Shown: one piece after another, positions 5,473-9,740 of the stretch
Numbering within the stretch: position 1 is the stretch's first letter
Layout of the letters: each line of letters starts with the position of its first letter
Assembly: GCF_031551385.1 (NCBI RefSeq)
Contig: NZ_JAVBNS010000255.1
Span: forward strand, 1 to 9,740
From: Anaerosporobacter sp031551385
Lineage (GTDB): Bacteria > Bacillota > Clostridia > Lachnospirales > Lachnospiraceae
Reading direction: 5' to 3'
DNA length: 9,740 nt
Program-made: the position numbers and the translations under genes
Notes under the pieces: model-generated
What the model was told of the DNA's origin: nothing
The model's input: only the letters and a program-made list of their open reading frames with translations
The model's database searches: none

Positions 5473-6939
5473 ATGAGATTAAAAAAATTTGTAGCAATTG
5501 GTACAGCAGTAGTTCTTTCATTATCATGTGTGGCTTGTTCAAGCAACAGCAAAAAAAGTAATGATAAAACAACAAACAATCAACCATCAACTGAGGCAAC
5601 AGATAATGCTTCTAAAGGTGATGATACATCGAATGATGTAGATACTTCAAGCAATGAAGCTTTAAGTTATGAAAACATCGTACTTGGGGAAAGCTACACA
5701 GATATTTCAACAACAATTAAGTTCTACAACAACAGAACAGATTTGAACCAAGAAGATTACAGTGGAAAGAAATGGTCAGATTATGTTGCAGAATTTAATC
5801 AAATGTATCCAAACATCAAAGTAGAAATCGATGCAGATACTACATATGCAGAAAGTGCATTACTTCGTTTACAAAGTGGTAACTATGGTGACATCTTAAT
5901 GATTCCAGAAGTTGATAAAACAGATTTATCAAAATACTTTGTATCATATGGTGACATTGACACTATGAACAATCAAGTTCGCTATGCAACAGATATGGCT
6001 TATGATGGACAAGTATACGGTGTAGCTTACATGGGAACTGCTCGTGGTATCGTTTATAACAAGGCTGTTTTCGAAAAAGCTGGAGTTACTACACTTCCAA
6101 CAACACCAGATGAATTCATCGCAGCATTACAAGCAATCAAAGATAATACAGATGCAACTCCATTATATACAAACTATGCAGCTGGTTGGACTATGAGTGC
6201 ATGGGATGATTATATTTCAGGAACAGCAACTGGTGATACAACTTACAAAAACCAAAAATTAATTCATGCAAAAGATCCATTTGCAGATCAAGGAAACCAA
6301 ACTGGTCCTTACGCTGTTTACAAAGTTCTTTATGATGCAGTAGCTGGTGGATTAACAGAAGATGACTTTACAACAACTGACTGGGAAGGTTGTAAAGGAA
6401 TGATCAACAATGGTCAAATCGGTTGTATGGTACTTGGTTCTTGGGCATACCCTCAAATGGTATCTGCTGGTGATCACGGCGATGATATTGGATATATGTC
6501 ATTCCCTGTTACAGTTGATGGAAAACAATATGCATCATCAGGCCCTGACTACAGATTAGGAATCAACAAAAACTCATCTGAAGACAATCAAAAAGCAGCA
6601 ATGGTATTTGTTAAATGGCTTACAGAAAAATCTGGATTCGCTTATAACGAAAATGGTATTCCAGTAGGCGCAAACGATGATAATTTCCCTGAATTATACA
6701 AAGCATTTGATGGTATTGAATTAGTTTCTGATGATCCAGCAATTACAGGAGAAGAAGATTTACTTAACCTAATCAATGCAGATTCAGACTTAATGGTATC
6801 TGCTGGTGGTAACACAAAAGTTCAACAAATCATTGAACATGCAGCGAACAAAGACATGACATTTGATGAAATTATGGCAGATTGGAATGCAAAATGGACT
6901 TCTGCTCAAGAAGCTAACAGCGTTACAGTTAATCAATAA
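5473..6939 (+). CDS. Sugar ABC transporter substrate-binding lipoprotein (CUT1, SBP_bac_1)
   Basis: A 488-residue family 1 extracellular solute-binding protein, attached to the outer face of the membrane. The signal peptide (1-21) ends SCVAC, with Cys22 as the probable lipidated residue; a Cys at -3 departs from the usual lipobox. A Ser/Asn/Thr/Asp-rich tether follows to about residue 62. The binding fold runs from about 78 onward and shows family marks: WSDYVAEFNQMYPNIKVEI, GVAYMGTARGIVYNKAVFEKAGV (about 183-205), TPDEFIAALQAIKD, and MINNGQIGCMVLGSWAYPQM. AAGGAGGA (5459-5466) precedes the ATG by 6 bases. Codon use is more biased than in the sigma operon, in line with high expression. The ligand is inferred to be a mannose-containing oligosaccharide from the GH130 gene in the same operon; nothing in the protein alone shows this. 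Confidence 0.9.
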   Translation: MRLKKFVAIGTAVVLSLSCVACSSNSKKSNDKTTNNQPSTEATDNASKGDDTSNDVDTSSNEALSYENIVLGESYTDISTTIKFYNNRTDLNQEDYSGKKWSDYVAEFNQMYPNIKVEIDADTTYAESALLRLQSGNYGDILMIPEVDKTDLSKYFVSYGDIDTMNNQVRYATDMAYDGQVYGVAYMGTARGIVYNKAVFEKAGVTTLPTTPDEFIAALQAIKDNTDATPLYTNYAAGWTMSAWDDYISGTATGDTTYKNQKLIHAKDPFADQGNQTGPYAVYKVLYDAVAGGLTEDDFTTTDWEGCKGMINNGQIGCMVLGSWAYPQMVSAGDHGDDIGYMSFPVTVDGKQYASSGPDYRLGINKNSSEDNQKAAMVFVKWLTEKSGFAYNENGIPVGANDDNFPELYKAFDGIELVSDDPAITGEEDLLNLINADSDLMVSAGGNTKVQQIIEHAANKDMTFDEIMADWNAKWTSAQEANSVTVNQ

Positions 6940-6981
6940 TAAAACCAATTAAAGAGTAACATACTTATTTTTCTTGATGTA

Positions 6982-7015
6982 CTATCGCACAAATAAATCA
7001 AGATTTGTGCGATAG
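6982..7015 (+). other. Perfect 13-bp hairpin between binding-protein and permease genes
   Basis: CTATCGCACAAAT (6982-6994) is perfectly complementary to 7003-7015, with an 8-base loop. No T run follows, so it is not a standard terminator. In operons of this type an intercistronic stem usually protects the 3' end of the binding-protein message and keeps it in excess over the permeases. It lies 42 bases after the stop codon and 31 before the permease start. Confidence 0.65.
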
Positions 7016-7046
7016 AATATCCAGTATCAATTAGAAGGAGGGTCAT

Positions 7047-8015
7047 ATGACAGCACATACAGACCATAAGAAAAAGAAGTCCCTACGTCAATGGGTAAGG
7101 AGTAGACAAGGACAACAAGCCATTATTATTATAGCATTTATGTTTATCCCTCTTTTGTTGTTGTTCACATTTACATATCTTCCTTTTGGGGAGATGGTTA
7201 AATTCAGTTTTTTCAAAATGAATTATACGAATACACCGAAATATATTGGCTTGGATAACTATAAAGAAGTTTTTAGGAATAAAGAGATTTTTAGTTCACT
7301 TAAATTATGTATCTACTACATGGCAGGTTCTATTGTACAGTTAGCAATTGCGTTATATTTAGCAACTATGCTTAGTTTTAAAACAAAAGGCGGCAATATT
7401 TTTAAGGGATTCATGTTCTTCCCTTATCTAATTAATGGTATTGCAATTGGATTTATATTCAAATTTTTCTTTACAAGAGGTTTTGTATTTGATTCCGTAC
7501 TACAGTGGTGTGGGTTTGATCTTGAAAATCTTCCGTACTGGTTGAGAACACAAGGATTAAATAATGTTTCTCTTGTGGGTACATCAATATGGAGATATTT
7601 CGGACAAAACATGGTACTTTTCATTGGTGCTATTATGTCAGTAGACTCTGAGATGTACGAAGCAGCTGAACTAGACGGTGCAAATAAATTTAGACAGTTT
7701 ATTCATATTATTCTACCTAGTATAAAGACAATCGTTACATTAAACGTTATTCTGTCAATTACAGGTTCTCTTAGTGCATTTGAACCTCCATATGTTATCA
7801 CGGGTGGAGCAAATGGTACTGCTACATATTTCGTAGTAATGAACCGAATTGCACATACAAATCAAAAAGTAGGTCTTGCCTCAGCAATGGCAGTTGTACT
7901 ACTTATGATAATATTCGCAGCTACTATCTTACAGAAAGTATTCTTTAAATATGCGTTTAAGAATGCAAACGCAGAAGATCAAGTTGTAAGAAAGAAGAAA
8001 AGGCAAAGGGGGTAA
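7047..8015 (+). CDS. Sugar ABC transporter permease, MalF/UgpA type
   Basis: A 322-residue inner-membrane permease. A basic N-terminal tail (KKKKSLRQWVRSRQ) precedes the first helix at about 24-46; further hydrophobic segments lie at about 86-108, 119-142, 176-198, 227-247 and 276-298, giving the six helices usual for this class. The cytoplasmic EAA loop that docks the ATPase is clear: YEAAELDGANKFRQFIHIILP (EAA at 205-207, DGA at 210-212). AAGGAGGG (7035-7042) precedes the ATG by 4 bases. It pairs with the next gene product to form the channel that takes sugar from the binding protein into the cytoplasm. The stop codon TAA is followed within 5 bases by the next start, so the two permeases are probably translated together. 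Confidence 0.92.
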   Translation: MTAHTDHKKKKSLRQWVRSRQGQQAIIIIAFMFIPLLLLFTFTYLPFGEMVKFSFFKMNYTNTPKYIGLDNYKEVFRNKEIFSSLKLCIYYMAGSIVQLAIALYLATMLSFKTKGGNIFKGFMFFPYLINGIAIGFIFKFFFTRGFVFDSVLQWCGFDLENLPYWLRTQGLNNVSLVGTSIWRYFGQNMVLFIGAIMSVDSEMYEAAELDGANKFRQFIHIILPSIKTIVTLNVILSITGSLSAFEPPYVITGGANGTATYFVVMNRIAHTNQKVGLASAMAVVLLMIIFAATILQKVFFKYAFKNANAEDQVVRKKKRQRG

Positions 8016-8020
8016 TGCAG

Positions 8021-8878
8021 ATGGCAGCAAAACAAAAAAAACATTATAGTCCAAGTAGAATCATATGGTCATCAATTAAGTATCTATCATTGTTACTTTT
8101 TACATTTATAGCTGTATTACCAATTGTATCATGTGTTATCACAGCATTTAAAGACGATGTGGAATATCAGAGTACAAATGTTATGACATTACCTGAGAGT
8201 TGGTTGAATTTTGAGAACTTTACAAAAGCATTTAAGATGGCAGGTATGGGACGTGCATTTGGGAATTCCTTTATTGTATTAATATTCGTGTTAATAGGTT
8301 CTATTCTTGTTGGAACACAATTAGCATATATACTTAACCGTTTTAAATTCTTAGGTAATGCGCTAATACGAAACTTATTCCTTTTTGCTTCCCTACTTCC
8401 AGGAGTAGCAATGCAGATTTCCGTATACAACATTATGCAACAACTTGGATTTATCAATCATCTATATGGATATATTATCATGATGATGGGTACTGATGTA
8501 ATTGCAATCTATATATTTATTCAGTTTATGGAAAATATATCAACGTCACTAGATGAATCAGCAATTATTGATGGTGCATCATATATGCAGATTTATTGGA
8601 AGATTATGCTTCCTTTATTAAAACCAGCAATTGTAACAAGTTTAATTCTAAAAGGTGTTAGTACGTACAATGAATATTATAGTGCGAATCTATACCTTCA
8701 AGAAAAGGAACTACGTACTGTGGCAATATCATTATTCACATTCACAGGACCACTTGGAAGTCGTTACAATTTAATTTGTGCAGGAGTTATTATATCGTTA
8801 TTGCCAGCTTTGTTAATATTTATAACTTGTCAGAAGCAGATTTATAGTGGTATTACAGCAGGAGCAGTAAAAGGTTAA
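8021..8878 (+). CDS. Sugar ABC transporter permease, MalG/UgpE type
   Basis: A 285-residue permease, the second half of the channel. Hydrophobic segments lie at about 20-42, 82-104, 117-139, 148-170, 201-221 and 250-270. The EAA loop reads DESAIIDGASYMQIYWKIMLPLLKP (about 178-202), and the protein ends in the MalG-family signature SGITAGAVKG. The start at 8021 is chosen because the purine-rich AAAGGGGG (8005-8012) is 8 bases away; the in-frame ATG at 8015, overlapping the previous stop, is only 2 bases from it. Import needs an ATPase, and none is encoded here, so a shared MsmK/MalK-type subunit from elsewhere in the genome is presumed, as is common for CUT1 systems in Firmicutes. Confidence 0.92.
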   Translation: MAAKQKKHYSPSRIIWSSIKYLSLLLFTFIAVLPIVSCVITAFKDDVEYQSTNVMTLPESWLNFENFTKAFKMAGMGRAFGNSFIVLIFVLIGSILVGTQLAYILNRFKFLGNALIRNLFLFASLLPGVAMQISVYNIMQQLGFINHLYGYIIMMMGTDVIAIYIFIQFMENISTSLDESAIIDGASYMQIYWKIMLPLLKPAIVTSLILKGVSTYNEYYSANLYLQEKELRTVAISLFTFTGPLGSRYNLICAGVIISLLPALLIFITCQKQIYSGITAGAVKG

Positions 8879-8910
8879 AATATTAGAGATAGTTTAAAGG
8901 AGATGAAATA

Positions 8911-9740
8911 ATGAGCAAAGTAAAAATGATTAGTGCGCCAGTGCCAAATGTGCCTTGGCAAGAAAGACCAGAAGGGCTAAAAGATGCACCTATCTGGAGA
9001 TATTCAGAAAATCCGATTATCGGAAGAAATCCTGTTAAAGGAGTCGCTAGAATCTTTAATAGTGCAGTTATGCCATATGGAGATAGCTTCATCGGAGTAT
9101 TCCGTGGAGAGCAAGTAAATGGTATTCCTTATATCTATTTAGGTAGAAGTGATGATGCAATTCATTGGAACTTTGATGAAAACAAAATCAATTTTGTTGA
9201 TGAAAATGGTGAGGAATTTCAACCACAATATGCATATGATCCTAGATTAGTTAAAGTTGAAGATACATATTATGTTATCTGGTGTCAAGATTTCTACGGA
9301 GCTGCTATAGGAATGGCAAAGACAACGGATTTTAAGACATTTACAAGAATTGAAAATCCATTCTTACCATTTAACCGTAATGCCGTTTTATTCCCAAGAA
9401 AGATAAACGGAAATTATATGTTGCTTTCAAGACCATCGGATAGTGGCCACACACCATTTGGTGATATCTTCGTTAGTGAAAGCCCTGATATGGTATACTG
9501 GGGAAAACATAGACACGTTATGGGCAAAAGCTCAAAATGGTGGGAATCATTAAAGATCGGTGGAGGAGCAGCACCAATTGAAACATCAGAAGGTTGGTTA
9601 CTATTCTATCACGGTGTTAGTGGAACATGTAATGGATATGTATATTCAATTGGGGGGGCCATATTGGATATCGATAATCCATCGATTGTAAAATACCGTT
9701 GCGAGAACTTCTTGTTAACTCCTGAAGAATGGTATGAGGA
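8911..9740 (+). CDS. GH130 beta-mannoside phosphorylase (partial, 3' end beyond window)
   Basis: The first 276 residues of a glycoside hydrolase family 130 protein (usual length about 330). These cytoplasmic five-bladed propeller enzymes use phosphate to split a terminal beta-mannosyl residue, releasing mannose 1-phosphate. Family marks in order: PWQERPEG (15-22), WRYSENPII, RIFNSAVMPYGDSF, YAYDPRL with the likely catalytic Asp110, FLPFNRNAVLFPRKI, MLLSRPSDSGHTPFGDIFVSESPD (170-193), KIGGGAAPIETSEGWLLFYHGV and CNGYVYS. Residues placed like the phosphate-binding set of characterised members are Arg156, Arg174, Lys215 and His234. Where many members have VFRCDD, this one has VFRGEQVNGIP (63-73), so acceptor preference may differ. 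Candidates are mannosyl-glucose, mannooligosaccharide, mannosyl-N-acetylglucosamine or beta-1,2-mannobiose; sequence reading alone does not decide. AAAGGAG (8896-8902) supports the start. It lies 32 bases after the permease gene with no terminator, so it is in the operon. Confidence 0.9.
   Translation, partial: MSKVKMISAPVPNVPWQERPEGLKDAPIWRYSENPIIGRNPVKGVARIFNSAVMPYGDSFIGVFRGEQVNGIPYIYLGRSDDAIHWNFDENKINFVDENGEEFQPQYAYDPRLVKVEDTYYVIWCQDFYGAAIGMAKTTDFKTFTRIENPFLPFNRNAVLFPRKINGNYMLLSRPSDSGHTPFGDIFVSESPDMVYWGKHRHVMGKSSKWWESLKIGGGAAPIETSEGWLLFYHGVSGTCNGYVYSIGGAILDIDNPSIVKYRCENFLLTPEEWYE

Noticed and set aside
6973..7015. H-type pseudoknot between the loop of the 13-bp hairpin and CTTGAT upstream
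   Set aside because: The second stem would need zero linker bases to cross a 6-bp helix and only three to span a 13-bp helix. Both cannot form together in a normal geometry; at most they are alternatives.
9650..9660. Run of seven G in the GH130 gene as a frameshift or phase-variation tract
   Set aside because: The frame stays open across it, and IGGAILD aligns without a gap to the usual MGAALLD-type segment of the family.

Overview
The window is AT-rich, with long A/T-rich intergenic stretches, strong AAGGAGG-type ribosome binding sites and Firmicutes-style lipoproteins. It starts in the tail of a pyruvate:ferredoxin oxidoreductase gene. Together these suggest an anaerobic Clostridia member, most likely a plant-polysaccharide-using Lachnospiraceae such as the Lachnoclostridium (Clostridium) phytofermentans group. 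The organism call is inference from gene content and style, not from a database match.

Layout. (1) 2-271: 3' end of a pyruvate:ferredoxin oxidoreductase gene, closed by a long hairpin terminator. (2) 388-4104: an envelope-signalling unit on the + strand, made of an ECF sigma factor, a translationally coupled membrane anti-sigma factor with an N-terminal zinc-binding domain and a large unrecognised outer domain, and a von Willebrand A (YfbK-like) lipoprotein. A good SigA-like promoter precedes the sigma gene. A textbook ECF-type promoter (GGAACC, 16 bases, CGTCTAA) sits just upstream of the lipoprotein gene. The sigma factor may therefore control the lipoprotein directly, although that link is inferred. 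The unit ends in a strong intrinsic terminator buried in the coding 3' end of the convergent araC-type gene. (3) 4128-5039, - strand: an AraC-family regulator. (4) 5040-5472: a divergent regulatory region with one promoter for each direction, a cre-like site and two small palindromes. (5) 5473-9740, + strand: a sugar-uptake operon with a substrate-binding lipoprotein, two MalF/MalG-type permeases and a GH130 mannoside phosphorylase that is cut off by the window end.

How they work together. The binding protein and two permeases form the core of a CUT1 ABC importer. No ATPase gene is present, so a shared MsmK-type ATPase encoded elsewhere is presumed. The GH130 enzyme directly behind the permeases implies that the imported sugar is a mannose-containing oligosaccharide, split inside the cell with phosphate to give mannose 1-phosphate. 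The divergent AraC protein is the obvious candidate regulator. A 13-bp perfect hairpin without a T tract between the binding-protein and permease genes probably keeps the binding-protein message more abundant than the permease message.

The least-described part is the sigma / anti-sigma / VWA-lipoprotein module. What it senses and what the lipoprotein does cannot be read from the sequence.
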